NCBI RefSeq assembly: GCF_013359685.1
Contig: NZ_JABFMV010000007.1
Span: 1-64,000, forward strand
DNA length: 64,000 nucleotides
Direction: 5' to 3'
From: Leifsonia sp. C5G2
Lineage (GTDB): Bacteria; Actinomycetota; Actinomycetes; Actinomycetales; Microbacteriaceae
The translations under genes were made by a program, and so were the position numbers. The notes below the pieces were generated by a model. That model saw only the letters and a list, made by a program, of their open reading frames with translations, did no database searches and was not told the DNA's origin. This document shows positions 56,782-64,000 of the stretch, piece by piece. Every line of letters starts with the position of its first letter. Positions within the stretch are counted from its first letter, which is position 1.

Positions 56782-56832
56782 GCGGCCAGTCTCGCCGGTG
56801 CCTGCCGGTGCGGTCTTGAAGATTCGCGACGC

Positions 56833-57267
56833 TCAGCTGCCGCGGGTGATGAGGCGCGAGAGCACGATCGCGCTGCGCGTGTGGTCGACGTTCGGCGCAA
56901 GGCGCACCTTCTCGAGCGCAGCCTCCAGGCTCGGGATGTCGCGCGAGCGGATGTGGACGATCGCGTCGGCGCTGCCGGTGACGGTCCCGGCGTCGACGAC
57001 CTCGGGCACCGCGGACAGGATGCGCAGCAGCTCCTCCGGCGAGACGGTGCCGCGGCAGAACAGCTCCACGTACGCCTCGGTGCTCATCCCGTCGATCGCC
57101 GGGTCGACCTGGATGGTGAACCCGCGGATCACGCCGTCGGCCACCAGCCGGTCCACGCGGCGCTTCACCGCGGAGGCGGAGAGGCCGACCACCGAGCCGA
57201 TGTCTCCGTAGCCCGCGCGCGCGTTCTGGCGGAGCAGGTCGAGGATGCTGCGATCGAGGTTGTCCAC
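56833..57267 (-). CDS. Lrp/AsnC family transcriptional regulator
   Basis: Amino-acid-responsive regulator of 144 aa. The N-terminal helix-turn-helix DLLRQNARAGYGDIGSVVGLSASAVKRRVDRLVADG and the C-terminal RAM ligand-binding domain (DPAIDGMSTEAYVELFCRG, VVDAGTVTGSADAIVHIRS) are complete. It usually binds an amino acid such as leucine or another metabolite and controls transport or metabolism. The GTG start has TAAGCT exactly 6 nt upstream. It diverges from the POT peptide transporter, making that gene a possible target. Confidence 0.88.
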   Translation of the reverse strand: MDNLDRSILDLLRQNARAGYGDIGSVVGLSASAVKRRVDRLVADGVIRGFTIQVDPAIDGMSTEAYVELFCRGTVSPEELLRILSAVPEVVDAGTVTGSADAIVHIRSRDIPSLEAALEKVRLAPNVDHTRSAIVLSRLITRGS

Positions 57268-57416
57268 GCTGCGAGCTTACGGTGGATCGTTGCGCCGAAG
57301 CGAGAGAAGCGGGCGTATCGTGCGCCGTTTTGCACAAACTTGGCGTCAGGGGACGTTGTCCACAGATTCCCCCGTCGTCGTTCACCTTGCTCGAGCCCGG
57401 TGGGAGCATGGTCGGC

Positions 57417-58892
57417 ATGAGTCAAACCGACACGGAGCGCGCCAGACGCGACGATGAGGGCAGCCGCGGCTTCTTCGGCCAGCCGCGGGCGCTCGCCAAC
57501 ATCTTCGGTGTCGAGATGTGGGAGCGGTTCTCGTTCTACGGCATGCAGGGCATCCTGCTCATCTACCTCTACTACTCGGTGGAGCGGGGCGGCCTGGGCA
57601 TCGATCAGCCGACCGCCGCCGGCATCGTGGGGGCGTACGGCGGGGCGGTGTACCTGTCGACGATCCTCGGAGCATGGCTGGCCGACCGGCTGTTCGGCTC
57701 TGAGAGGGTGCTGTTCTGGAGTGCGGTGGTCATCATGGCCGGCCACATCTCGCTGGCGCTCATCCCGGGCGTCGGCGGGGTGCTCGTCGGTCTGCTGCTG
57801 GTCGCGCTCGGCAGCGGCGGGTTGAAGGCGAACGCGACCCGCATCGTCGGAACGCTCTACTCGGAGAAGGACCCGCGTCGCGACGCCGGCTTCTCCCTCT
57901 TCTACCTGGGCATCAACCTGGGCGGGCTGTTCGGGCCGCTGCTGACCGGTCTGCTCCAGTCGACCCTCGGGTTCCATTGGGGGTTCGGGCTGGCCGCCGT
58001 CGGCATGGCGATCGGCCTCATCCAGTACTCGCTCGGGCGCAAGCGGCTGCCGGACGAGGCGCGGCACGTTCCACACCCGCTGGAGCGCTCGCGGTTTCCA
58101 CTGGTGATCGGCATCGGGGTCGCCGGACTCGTGGTGATCGTCGTGCTGGTGCTGACGAACGTCATCAACGCGTTCAATCTCGCGCTGTGGGTGATCGGGG
58201 TCACCATCGTCGCCGCCATCGTGTACTTCGTCGTGATGTTCTCATCGAGGCTGGTCAGCGGGGTGGAGCGGAGCCGGCTGGTGGCATTCATCCCGCTGTT
58301 CATCACCAATGCGGCGTTCTGGTCGCTGTACCAGCAGCAGTTCACGGTGGTGACGATCTACTCCGACGAGCGGCTGAACCGCGATCTGTTCGGCTGGGAG
58401 TTCCCGGTCTCGTGGGTGCAGTCGATCAACCCGATCTTCATCATCGTGCTGTCGGGTGTCTTCGCGGCGATCTGGACGAAGTGGGGTGAGAAGCAGCCGT
58501 CGACGCCGATCAAGTTCGCGGCAGGCACGGTGCTGATGGGGCTGGCGTTCTTCCTGTTCCTGATCTGGGCCGGTGGCGGCCGAAACAGCACGCCGCTGCT
58601 CGCGATCGTCGGCATCCTGTTCGTCTTCACCGTCGCCGAACTCCTGATCTCCCCGCCCGGTCTCTCGGCGGCGACGAAGCTCGCGCCGGGTCCGTTCCAG
58701 GCGCAGATGGTGGCGCTCTACTTCCTCTCGGTCGCGCTCGGCACCGCGATGGCCGGGCAGCTGGCCAAGCTGTACACGCCCGAGACCGAGGCGGTGTACT
58801 TCAGCATCATCGGCGGGGTCGCGGTCGTGATCGGGCTGCTGCTCGCGCTGGTCAGCCCCTGGGTGCTGAGGATGATGCGCGGCGTGCGCTGA
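57417..58892 (+). CDS. Proton-dependent oligopeptide (POT/PTR) transporter
   Basis: Peptide symporter of 491 aa with about fourteen membrane helices. The POT signature ExxERFxY appears as EMWERFSFYGMQG near residue 30, and the helix 5 region FSLFYLGINLGGLFGPLLTGLL is typical. It would take up di- and tripeptides driven by the proton gradient. ATG 57417 is chosen over 57408; GGGAG lies 10 nt upstream of the former, 2 nt upstream of the latter. It lies divergently from the Lrp regulator, with a TTGTCCACA DnaA-box-like sequence (57356-57364) in the 149-bp gap. Confidence 0.88.
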   Translation: MSQTDTERARRDDEGSRGFFGQPRALANIFGVEMWERFSFYGMQGILLIYLYYSVERGGLGIDQPTAAGIVGAYGGAVYLSTILGAWLADRLFGSERVLFWSAVVIMAGHISLALIPGVGGVLVGLLLVALGSGGLKANATRIVGTLYSEKDPRRDAGFSLFYLGINLGGLFGPLLTGLLQSTLGFHWGFGLAAVGMAIGLIQYSLGRKRLPDEARHVPHPLERSRFPLVIGIGVAGLVVIVVLVLTNVINAFNLALWVIGVTIVAAIVYFVVMFSSRLVSGVERSRLVAFIPLFITNAAFWSLYQQQFTVVTIYSDERLNRDLFGWEFPVSWVQSINPIFIIVLSGVFAAIWTKWGEKQPSTPIKFAAGTVLMGLAFFLFLIWAGGGRNSTPLLAIVGILFVFTVAELLISPPGLSAATKLAPGPFQAQMVALYFLSVALGTAMAGQLAKLYTPETEAVYFSIIGGVAVVIGLLLALVSPWVLRMMRGVR

Positions 58893-58904
58893 GATACTGG
58901 GTCG

Positions 58905-59564
58905 ATGGCAGAGATTCTCGCGGTGTGCCGGGTCGAGCAGTTGCTGAAGGACGCGGGCGGCATCGGCGTGACGGCGATCGACAAGCGTCCGGTCGAGCGG
59001 CGGCTCCACGTACGCCCGCTCGGGCTCTACGGGGATGTCCAGGCCGACCGCAAGCACCACGGCGGAGCCACGAAGGCGCTCTACGCGTACGCGGAGGAAG
59101 ACGCCGTGTTCTGGGCGACGGAGCTGGGACGCGACATCCCGCCTGGCCTGTTCGGCGAGAATCTGCGCACCTCAGGGCTCGATGTGAACGGCGCGGAGAT
59201 CGGGGAGCGGTGGGCCATCGGCGACGAGCTCGTGGTCGAGGTCACCTGCCCTCGGACACCGTGCGCGACCTTCCAGCGGAGGATGCGCGAGCCGCAGTGG
59301 GTGAAGCGCTTCGCCGCAGAGGGTCGCACCGGCGCATACCTCTCGGTCGTGAAGTCCGGCGGCGTGGGGGCCGGGGACGAGGTCCGCGTCGTGTCGCGTC
59401 CGGGGCACGGCGTCACGGTCGCGTCCTTCTTCGCCGGGGCCGATGCGGCCCAGGCCGACGCTCTCGAAGCGGCGGAGCGGGCGGGGGCGCTCACCCTCGC
59501 GCCGGAGATCCACGAGGTCATCGCCAAGATCCGCAAACGCCGTTTACTTGTTCTTGACAAGTGA
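58905..59564 (+). CDS. MOSC domain protein (YiiM-like)
   Basis: A 219-residue MOSC protein, a family related to molybdenum cofactor sulfurases and reductases of N-hydroxylated compounds. The conserved VQADRKHHGGATKALYAYA and the cysteine motif CPRTPCATFQRRM near residue 125 are present, with FGENLRTSGLDVNGAEIGERW before it. A C-terminal helical extension (about 45 residues) is common in YiiM. GATACT lies 6 nt before the ATG. It is followed by the operator region of the VOC/HxlR operon. Confidence 0.85.
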   Translation: MAEILAVCRVEQLLKDAGGIGVTAIDKRPVERRLHVRPLGLYGDVQADRKHHGGATKALYAYAEEDAVFWATELGRDIPPGLFGENLRTSGLDVNGAEIGERWAIGDELVVEVTCPRTPCATFQRRMREPQWVKRFAAEGRTGAYLSVVKSGGVGAGDEVRVVSRPGHGVTVASFFAGADAAQADALEAAERAGALTLAPEIHEVIAKIRKRRLLVLDK

Positions 59565-59582
59565 ACTTGCAAAGAGCAAGCT
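59546..59582 (+). promoter_or_regulatory. VOC/HxlR operon promoter with two operator half-repeats
   Basis: TTGACA (59554-59559) and CAAGCT (59577-59582) with 17 bp between form a promoter. It is overlapped by two similar inverted repeats of the form ACTTG-N7-CAAG: 59546-59562 (centre 59554) and 59565-59581 (centre 59573). Their centres are 19 bp apart, about two helical turns, fitting two dimers of the downstream HxlR regulator. Confidence 0.6.
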
Positions 59583-59618
59583 AGGCGTATTCCAACCGGA
59601 CGACCAGGGGAGCACACC

Positions 59619-60074
59619 ATGGCACTCAACATCTTCGTCAACTTCACGACCGACGATCTGGACCGCTCGAAGGCCTTCTACGAGGCCCTCGGCTACAGCA
59701 TCAACCCGATGTTCACCGATGACAACGCGGCCTGCGTCGTCCTCAGCGACACCGTCTACTTCATGGTGCAGACGCGCGAGTTCTACGCGACCTTCACCGA
59801 CAAGCAGATCATCGACCCCCACACCCAGGCAGGCGCGTCCGTCGCGCTGAGCCAGGACTCGCGGGAGGCGGTCGACGCCATCGTGGGCCGCGGGCTGGAG
59901 GCCGGCGGCACGGAGCCGCGGCCGGCGCAGGACTACGGCTTCATGTACTCGCGCGACCTGGAGGACCCGGACGGCAACAACCTGTCCTTCCTCTTCATGG
60001 AGCCCGCCGCCGTTGAGAAGGGCCCGGAGGCCTTCATGACCGAGCAGGGGGCCGGCGCTCAGGCGACGGCCTGA
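59619..60074 (+). CDS. VOC family protein (glyoxalase-like)
   Basis: A 151-residue vicinal-oxygen-chelate fold protein. IFVNFTTDDLDRSKAFYEALGYS and YGFMYSRDLEDPDGNNLSFLFMEP carry the paired beta-alpha-beta modules and the acidic residues usual for metal binding. Related to bleomycin-resistance/glyoxalase proteins; the substrate is unknown. The ATG has GGGGAGC 5 nt upstream and the promoter at 59554 lies in front. It is co-transcribed with the HxlR gene 4 bp downstream, so it is probably the regulator's target and may detoxify the compound that induces the operon. Confidence 0.85.
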   Translation: MALNIFVNFTTDDLDRSKAFYEALGYSINPMFTDDNAACVVLSDTVYFMVQTREFYATFTDKQIIDPHTQAGASVALSQDSREAVDAIVGRGLEAGGTEPRPAQDYGFMYSRDLEDPDGNNLSFLFMEPAAVEKGPEAFMTEQGAGAQATA

Positions 60075-60078
60075 CCCG

Positions 60079-60789
60079 ATGGCGACGCGCACACCCCGCG
60101 GCTTCGGTCAGTACGGCGGACTGGCCCGCGCCGTCGAGAAGGTCGGGGAGCGGTGGGCCCTGCTCATCGTCCGCGACCTTCTCGGCGGTGCGCGCCGGTA
60201 CAGCGACCTCAAGGCGGGGCTGCCACGCATCCCGACCAACATCCTCAGCGACCGGCTGAAAGAGCTGCAGGCGGCGGGTGTCATCCGCCGCGTCCCCGCC
60301 GTGCGCGGAGGATACGATCTCACCCCGCTCGGGCGCGCTCTCGAGCCCGTCGTGCTGGAACTGGAGCGCTGGGGCTGGGCGGCCTCGGCCGAGCCCGCCG
60401 AGGGCGAGGTGCTCACGGCCGACGCCCTGGGGGTGACGCTGCGTGCGGCGTTCCGAGGCCGGGAGGCCGAGCGGCTGCCGCCCACCGAGTACGTCGTCCA
60501 CGCCGGCGACGCCTCCGTCAGCGCGCTGGTCGTCGGCCGGGTGCTGGATGTGATGGACATCGGGCCGGACGCCCTTCCCCAGCCGCAGCGCCGCCTCGAC
60601 ATCGGCGCGCCGGAGGATGTCGTCGAGTTCCACATCCCGCTCGAAGGTCTCGCCGACCTGCTCGGCGCGGGGGAGCCGGCGGTGGTCGTGCTGGCCGGAC
60701 GACGCGAGCTCGTCGACCGGTTCCGTCGCACGTTCCACATCGAGCCGCTGCCCGGGGCGGAGTCGTCGCCGGCCGCTCACGCGGCCTGA
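60079..60789 (+). CDS. HxlR-type winged-helix regulator with C-terminal extension
   Basis: A 236-residue regulator. The N-terminal winged helix (residues about 10-105) has the HxlR hallmarks VEKVGERWALLIVRDLLGGARRYSDLKAGLPRIPTNILSDRLKELQAAG. A second domain of about 120 residues follows (EVLTADALGVTLRAAFRG..YVVHAGDASVSALVVG), resembling a small ligand-binding fold, possibly SCP2-like. Such regulators respond to electrophiles or aldehydes. It starts 4 bp after the VOC stop. The ACTTG-N7-CAAG repeats in the promoter are its likely operators, giving autoregulation. Confidence 0.83.
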   Translation: MATRTPRGFGQYGGLARAVEKVGERWALLIVRDLLGGARRYSDLKAGLPRIPTNILSDRLKELQAAGVIRRVPAVRGGYDLTPLGRALEPVVLELERWGWAASAEPAEGEVLTADALGVTLRAAFRGREAERLPPTEYVVHAGDASVSALVVGRVLDVMDIGPDALPQPQRRLDIGAPEDVVEFHIPLEGLADLLGAGEPAVVVLAGRRELVDRFRRTFHIEPLPGAESSPAAHAA

Positions 60790-60813
60790 GAGGTCCCGCT
60801 TATCGTCGAGCGG

Positions 60814-60840
60814 CCATTGAGCAGTACGATCACTCAATGG
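60814..60840 (+). promoter_or_regulatory. LysR autoregulatory operator covering -10 and start codon
   Basis: CCATTGAG (60814-60821) and CTCAATGG (60833-60840) are perfect inverted repeats 11 nt apart. The -10 TACGAT (60825-60830) lies between them and the ATG (60837) is inside the right arm. Binding would block both promoter and start, consistent with self-repression. Confidence 0.6.
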
Positions 60841-61715
60841 AACTGCGTCAACTGCAGCACTTCGTGGCTGTCGCCGAGGAGCGCCACTTCACCCGCGCAG
60901 CAGAGCTGCTGCGCATCTCCCAGTCCGGGCTGTCCGCATCCATCCGCTCGCTCGAGCAGGAACTGGGCACCTCCCTGTTCGTCCGCAGCACCCGGCGTGT
61001 CGAGCTGACCGCCGCGGGCCAGGCCCTGCTCGCCGATTCGGTGCGCACGCTCGCGAGCGCGGCGGCCGCCCGCGACGCCGTCGCCGCCGTGCGCGGCCTG
61101 CTGCGGGGGCGCCTGACGATCGGCGCGGAGCCGTGCCTCGGCTCGGTCGATCTTCCGGCCGAACTGGCGTCGTTCCGCACCGCGAATCCCGGCGTGGAGG
61201 TGCGGCTGCGCTACTCCGGCTCCGAGGAGCTGGTGGACGACGTGGCGGGAGGGCGCATCGACGTCGCCCTGGTTGTCGACACCGGGTACACTCCCCCCGG
61301 CGTGCGGCTGCGCCGGCTGAGCACGCAGGAGATGCTGGTGCTCTGCCATCCCCAGCACCGCTTCGCGAGCAAGGAGAGCATCCCGCTGGAGAGCCTCCGC
61401 GGCGAGCCGCTCGTCGGCTTCCAGGAGGGCTGGGGCGCGCAGGCGCTGGCGCGGCGGGCGTTCGCGGCCGCCGGGTTCGACTACCGGGCGGCGATGGAGG
61501 TCAACGACGTCCATCCTCTGCTGGATCTGGTCGGCTACAACCTCGGTGTCGCGGTGGTCCCGACGAGCTTCGCACGCAAACGGCCGGATGCTCTCCGTGC
61601 CGTCCCGCTGCAGGGCGCTCCGGACTGGACCGTCGCCGTGGCGGTCTCCGACCAGCCCAGTCCGGCCGCCTCCGCCTTCCTCGCGCAGCTGCGCCCCCAG
61701 GCCAAGAGCTCCTGA
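60837..61715 (+). CDS. LysR family transcriptional regulator
   Basis: A 292-residue regulator. The N-terminal helix-turn-helix is QHFVAVAEERHFTRAAELLRISQSGLSASIRSLEQELGTSLFVR, followed by the typical linker and an effector domain (LTIGAEPCLGSVDLPAELASFRTANPGVEVRL). The effector is unknown. TACGAT is exactly 6 nt before the ATG, the leaderless pattern, and an inverted repeat overlaps both. It ends at a 22-bp perfect hairpin that separates it from convergent aldo/keto reductases, plausible targets only by proximity. Confidence 0.87.
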   Translation: MELRQLQHFVAVAEERHFTRAAELLRISQSGLSASIRSLEQELGTSLFVRSTRRVELTAAGQALLADSVRTLASAAAARDAVAAVRGLLRGRLTIGAEPCLGSVDLPAELASFRTANPGVEVRLRYSGSEELVDDVAGGRIDVALVVDTGYTPPGVRLRRLSTQEMLVLCHPQHRFASKESIPLESLRGEPLVGFQEGWGAQALARRAFAAAGFDYRAAMEVNDVHPLLDLVGYNLGVAVVPTSFARKRPDALRAVPLQGAPDWTVAVAVSDQPSPAASAFLAQLRPQAKSS

Positions 61716-61761
61716 GTTCTTCGACCGAATCGCCGCGGATCGGTCGAAGAACTCAGGAGCT
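61707..61761. terminator. 22-bp perfect bidirectional terminator hairpin
   Basis: The arms 61707-61728 and 61740-61761 are exact reverse complements over 22 bp, with an 11-nt loop. The left arm includes the last LysR codons and stop. It lies between the convergent LysR and aldo/keto reductase genes. No U-tract, but the stem is very stable. Confidence 0.7.
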
Positions 61762-61787
61762 GATGGCTGGGGGCGCGGGCGTGCGGG

Positions 61788-62648
61788 CTACGCGGCGTTG
61801 AGGGCGGCGAGCTCCTCTGGCGTGAGCTCGACCTCGACGGCGGTCACCGAGTCGCGGATCGTCTCCGGACGCGACGAGCCGGGGATCGGGATGACGTGCG
61901 GGCTCTGCGCGAGGTGCCAGGCGAGCGCCACCACCTGCGGGCTGATCCCGCGGGCATCGGCGACGTCCTTGAACGGCTCGAACCGGCTGCCGAGCTCGCC
62001 CGCCGAGGTGATCCCGCCGAGCGGGCTCCACGGCAGGAAAGCGATGCCGAGCTCGTCGGCGAGGCGCAGCTCCGGCTCGCTCGATCGAAACGCCGGCGAG
62101 AACTGGTTCTGCACCGACACCAGGCGGCCGCCGAGCACATCGTTCGCCTCCCGGATCTGGTCCGGGTTCGCGTTGGAGATCCCGGCCATCCGGATGACGC
62201 CCTCGTCGAGCAGATCGCGGATCGCGCCGACCGACTCCGCGTAGGGAACCTCCGGGTCGGGCCGGTGGAACTGGTAGAGCCCGATCGCGTCGCCGCCGAG
62301 GCGTCGCAGGGACGCCTTCGCGGCCTCCTTCAGGTACTCGGGACGGCCGTTCACGGTCCACGAGCCGTCGCCGGGCCGCAGGTGGCCGCCCTTCGTCGCC
62401 ACGAGCACCGCCGCCGCGTCGCCGTCCCAGGTGCGCAGCGCCTCCGCGATGAGCTCCTCGTTGTGGCCGACCTCGTCGGCGTGCAGGTGGTACGCGTCCG
62501 CCGTGTCGATGAAGGTGACGCCCTCGTCCAGGGCGGCGTGGATGGTCTTGATCGAGCGCTCCCGGTCGGGGCGTCCCTCGATCGACATCGGCATCCCGCC
62601 GAGTCCGATCGCCGAGACCTCGACGTCGCCGATGGTGCGTGTCCTCAT
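61788..62648 (-). CDS. Aldo/keto reductase
   Basis: A 286-residue NADPH-dependent reductase of the AKR type. Tetrad residues are visible in TFIDTADAYHLHADE (Asp, Tyr), LVATKGGHL (Lys) and LYQFHRPDP (His). The nucleotide-binding end SPHVIPIPGSSRPETIRDSV is present. The start MRTRTIGDVEVSAIGLGGMPM at 62648 has AAAGGAC 5 nt upstream; the longer frame upstream is not credible. It lies 31 bp downstream of a second, more distant aldo/keto reductase on the same strand, so the two may form an operon. Substrate unknown. Confidence 0.85.
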   Translation of the reverse strand: MRTRTIGDVEVSAIGLGGMPMSIEGRPDRERSIKTIHAALDEGVTFIDTADAYHLHADEVGHNEELIAEALRTWDGDAAAVLVATKGGHLRPGDGSWTVNGRPEYLKEAAKASLRRLGGDAIGLYQFHRPDPEVPYAESVGAIRDLLDEGVIRMAGISNANPDQIREANDVLGGRLVSVQNQFSPAFRSSEPELRLADELGIAFLPWSPLGGITSAGELGSRFEPFKDVADARGISPQVVALAWHLAQSPHVIPIPGSSRPETIRDSVTAVEVELTPEELAALNAA

Positions 62649-62679
62649 GCTTGTCCTTTCGCGTTGCGTGTGCCCGGGG

Positions 62680-63651
62680 TCACCAGGCGTAGTCCTCGGG
62701 GGCCGGCTTGTGGCCCGGGAAGATCTCGTCGAGCCGGGCGAGCGCCGACTCGTCGAGGTGGATGTCGAGCGCGCGCAGGCCACCTTCCAGCTGCTCGTGC
62801 GTGCGCGGGCCGATGATCGGTCCGGTCACGCCCGGCCGGGTCAGCAGCCAGGCGAGCGCGAGGTCGCCCGGCTCGTGGCCGAGCTCGTCGGCGAACGCCT
62901 CGTACGCCTCGATCGCGTCGCGGTGCTTCTCCAGGGTCTCGGCAGCGCGGCCCTCCAGGCGGCGCTTGCCCTCGTTCTGCTTCCGGATGACGCCGCCGAG
63001 CAGGCCGCCGTGCAGCGGCGACCAGGCGATCACGCCGACGCCGTTCGCCTGGGCCGCGGGCAGCACCTCCAGCTCGACCTGACGGGTGAGCAGGTTGTAG
63101 ATGGACTGCTCGCTGACCAGCCCGAGGAGGTTGCGCCTGCGAGCCTCCGCCTGCGCGGTGGCGATGTGCCAGCCGGCGAAGTTGCTGGAGCCGGCGTAGA
63201 GGATCTTGCCCTGCGCGATCGCGGTCTCGATGCCCTGCCAGATCTCGTCCCAGGGGGTGTCTCGGTCGATGTGGTGGAACTGGTAGACGTCGATGTAGTC
63301 GGTCTGCAGCCGCTTCAGGCTCGCGTCGAGCGCGCGCCGGATGTTGAGCGCCGAGAGCTTGCCCTCGTTCGGCCAGTCGCCCATGTCGCCGTACAGCTTG
63401 GTCGCGAGCACGGTGCGCTCACGGCGCCCGTCGCCCTTCGCGAACCAATTGCCGACGATCGTCTCGGTCGCCCCGCGGCCGCGGTGCTGCCCGTAGACGT
63501 TCGCCGTGTCGAAGTAGTTGACGCCGGCCTCATGCGCCGCATCCATGATCCGGTGGGAATCGTCTTCGCTCGTCTGCGGCCCGAAGTTCATGGTGCCGAG
63601 CACGATGCGCGAGACTTTCAGGCCGGACCGGCCCAGGTGTGTGTACTCCAT
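62680..63651 (-). CDS. Aldo/keto reductase
   Basis: A 323-residue AKR with MEYTHLGRSGLKVSRIVLGTMNFGP at the N-terminus, the form common in actinobacterial voltage-gated-channel-like/AKR11-13 proteins. Tetrad segments are YFDTANVYGQ (Asp, Tyr), VLATKLYGDM (Lys) and VYQFHHIDR (His); GVIAWSPLHGG and VTGPIIGPRTHEQLEGGLRAL follow. ATG 63651 is chosen because GGAG lies about 10 nt upstream and homologues begin MEYTHLG; GTG 63660 is an alternative. It shares only moderate similarity with the next gene, so it is not a recent duplicate. Confidence 0.86.
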   Translation of the reverse strand: MEYTHLGRSGLKVSRIVLGTMNFGPQTSEDDSHRIMDAAHEAGVNYFDTANVYGQHRGRGATETIVGNWFAKGDGRRERTVLATKLYGDMGDWPNEGKLSALNIRRALDASLKRLQTDYIDVYQFHHIDRDTPWDEIWQGIETAIAQGKILYAGSSNFAGWHIATAQAEARRRNLLGLVSEQSIYNLLTRQVELEVLPAAQANGVGVIAWSPLHGGLLGGVIRKQNEGKRRLEGRAAETLEKHRDAIEAYEAFADELGHEPGDLALAWLLTRPGVTGPIIGPRTHEQLEGGLRALDIHLDESALARLDEIFPGHKPAPEDYAW

Positions 63652-63772
63652 GCTCGCCACTCTCCGCCGCGACCAGAGGGATGTCCAACAGGGGATGTGG
63701 ATGGGATTGCGCGGCGGCGACGATGAATCCGTCGGGCTTCGCCTGGAGCGGCCGCGGGGCTAGCATCCCACC

Positions 63773-64000
63773 ATGCGCGAGGTCATCGAGGGGCTGTACC
63801 GGGTCGAGGCGGCGCGGGCCGGCAACGCATATCTGTTCGAGGACGGCGACCGGTCGGTGCTCGTCGACAGCGGGTTGGCCTCCGGCGCTGCGAAGGTCGT
63901 CGCAGAGCTGTCGGGGGCGCGCATCCCGCGGCTGACCGACGTGGTGCTCACGCACTACGACCCCGACCACGTGGGCGCGGCGGCCGCCGTGCAGCGCGCG
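63773..64000 (+). CDS. Metallo-beta-lactamase-fold hydrolase (5' part, cut by window end)
   Basis: The first 76 residues of an MBL-fold protein: MREVIEGLYRVEAARAGNAYLFEDG, VLVDSGLAS and the metal motif VVLTHYDPDHVGAAAAV. The canonical H-x-H-x-D-H is here His61-Tyr-Asp63-Pro-Asp65-His66, so the second histidine is replaced by aspartate, as in some MBL subgroups. TAGCAT lies exactly 6 nt before the ATG, matching the leaderless pattern. The reading frame is open to the last base; the rest lies beyond the window. Confidence 0.75.
   Translation, partial: MREVIEGLYRVEAARAGNAYLFEDGDRSVLVDSGLASGAAKVVAELSGARIPRLTDVVLTHYDPDHVGAAAAVQRA

Noticed and set aside
57356-57364. TTGTCCACA near the POT transporter as part of a replication origin
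   Set aside because: Only a single clear site; no AT-rich unwinding element, dnaA or dnaN nearby.

Overview
This 64 kb window is chromosomal DNA from a high-GC Gram-positive actinobacterium, most likely family Microbacteriaceae (Leifsonia-like; the genus is not certain). The evidence is the very GC-rich codon use, many GTG and TTG starts, the actinobacterial 16S/23S sequence, a system II cytochrome c maturation operon, a 442-residue aspartyl-tRNA synthetase lacking the bacterial insertion, and classical menaquinone genes. I saw no insertion sequences, prophage, CRISPR array, tRNA genes or plasmid functions. It reads as core chromosome.

Layout. 1-5.1 kb: a xylose-type ABC importer (xylF, xylG, xylH) preceded by its likely ROK repressor, all on the minus strand. 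5.2-15.7 kb: scattered metabolic and membrane genes, including two DUF1304 paralogues flanking a FAD monooxygenase, an acrylyl-CoA-reductase-type oxidoreductase, a PEP mutase/isocitrate lyase family protein, a Na+/H+ antiporter, tRNA hydroxylase TrhO, a polyprenol-phosphate mannosyltransferase and a LysE exporter. 15.7-20.6 kb: the methylcitrate cycle operon prpD-prpB-prpC for propionyl-CoA disposal, then a convergent thiolase. 20.7-27.6 kb: aspS, radC, a histidine phosphatase and a cytochrome c maturation operon (TlpA-like, CcdA, ResB, CcsB). 27.6-33.6 kb: a complete rRNA operon (16S-23S-5S) with three candidate tandem promoters, processing stems and a terminator. 33.7-36.3 kb: an unusual RG-repeat/TPR protein and a HAD-IIA phosphatase. 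36.3-44.1 kb: menaquinone genes menC, menB, menE, menA and menD, interleaved with two small membrane-protein genes and followed by a thioesterase that could serve the same pathway. 44.1-57.3 kb: flavoproteins, an AlkA-like glycosylase, bifunctional PutA, an aldo/keto reductase, a two-component system, SRPBCC proteins and an Lrp-type regulator. 57.4-64 kb: a peptide (POT) transporter, a MOSC protein, a VOC/HxlR pair, a LysR regulator, two aldo/keto reductases and the 5' part of a metallo-beta-lactamase-fold gene cut by the window edge.

The most striking window-wide signal is leaderless gene architecture. At 22 starts, a -10 hexamer (TANNNT) lies exactly 6 nt upstream of the start codon, and six more have it 7-8 nt upstream. 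This also helped choose several starts. Other points worth attention are the RG-repeat protein beside the rRNA operon, two self-regulatory operator layouts (HxlR at 59.55 kb, LysR at 60.82 kb), a DnaA-box cluster at 22.74 kb, overlapping divergent -10 boxes at 5.98 kb, and compact hairpins at convergent gene ends. I see no clearly novel multi-gene defence or mobile system. The best candidate for undescribed biology is the RG/TPR protein.
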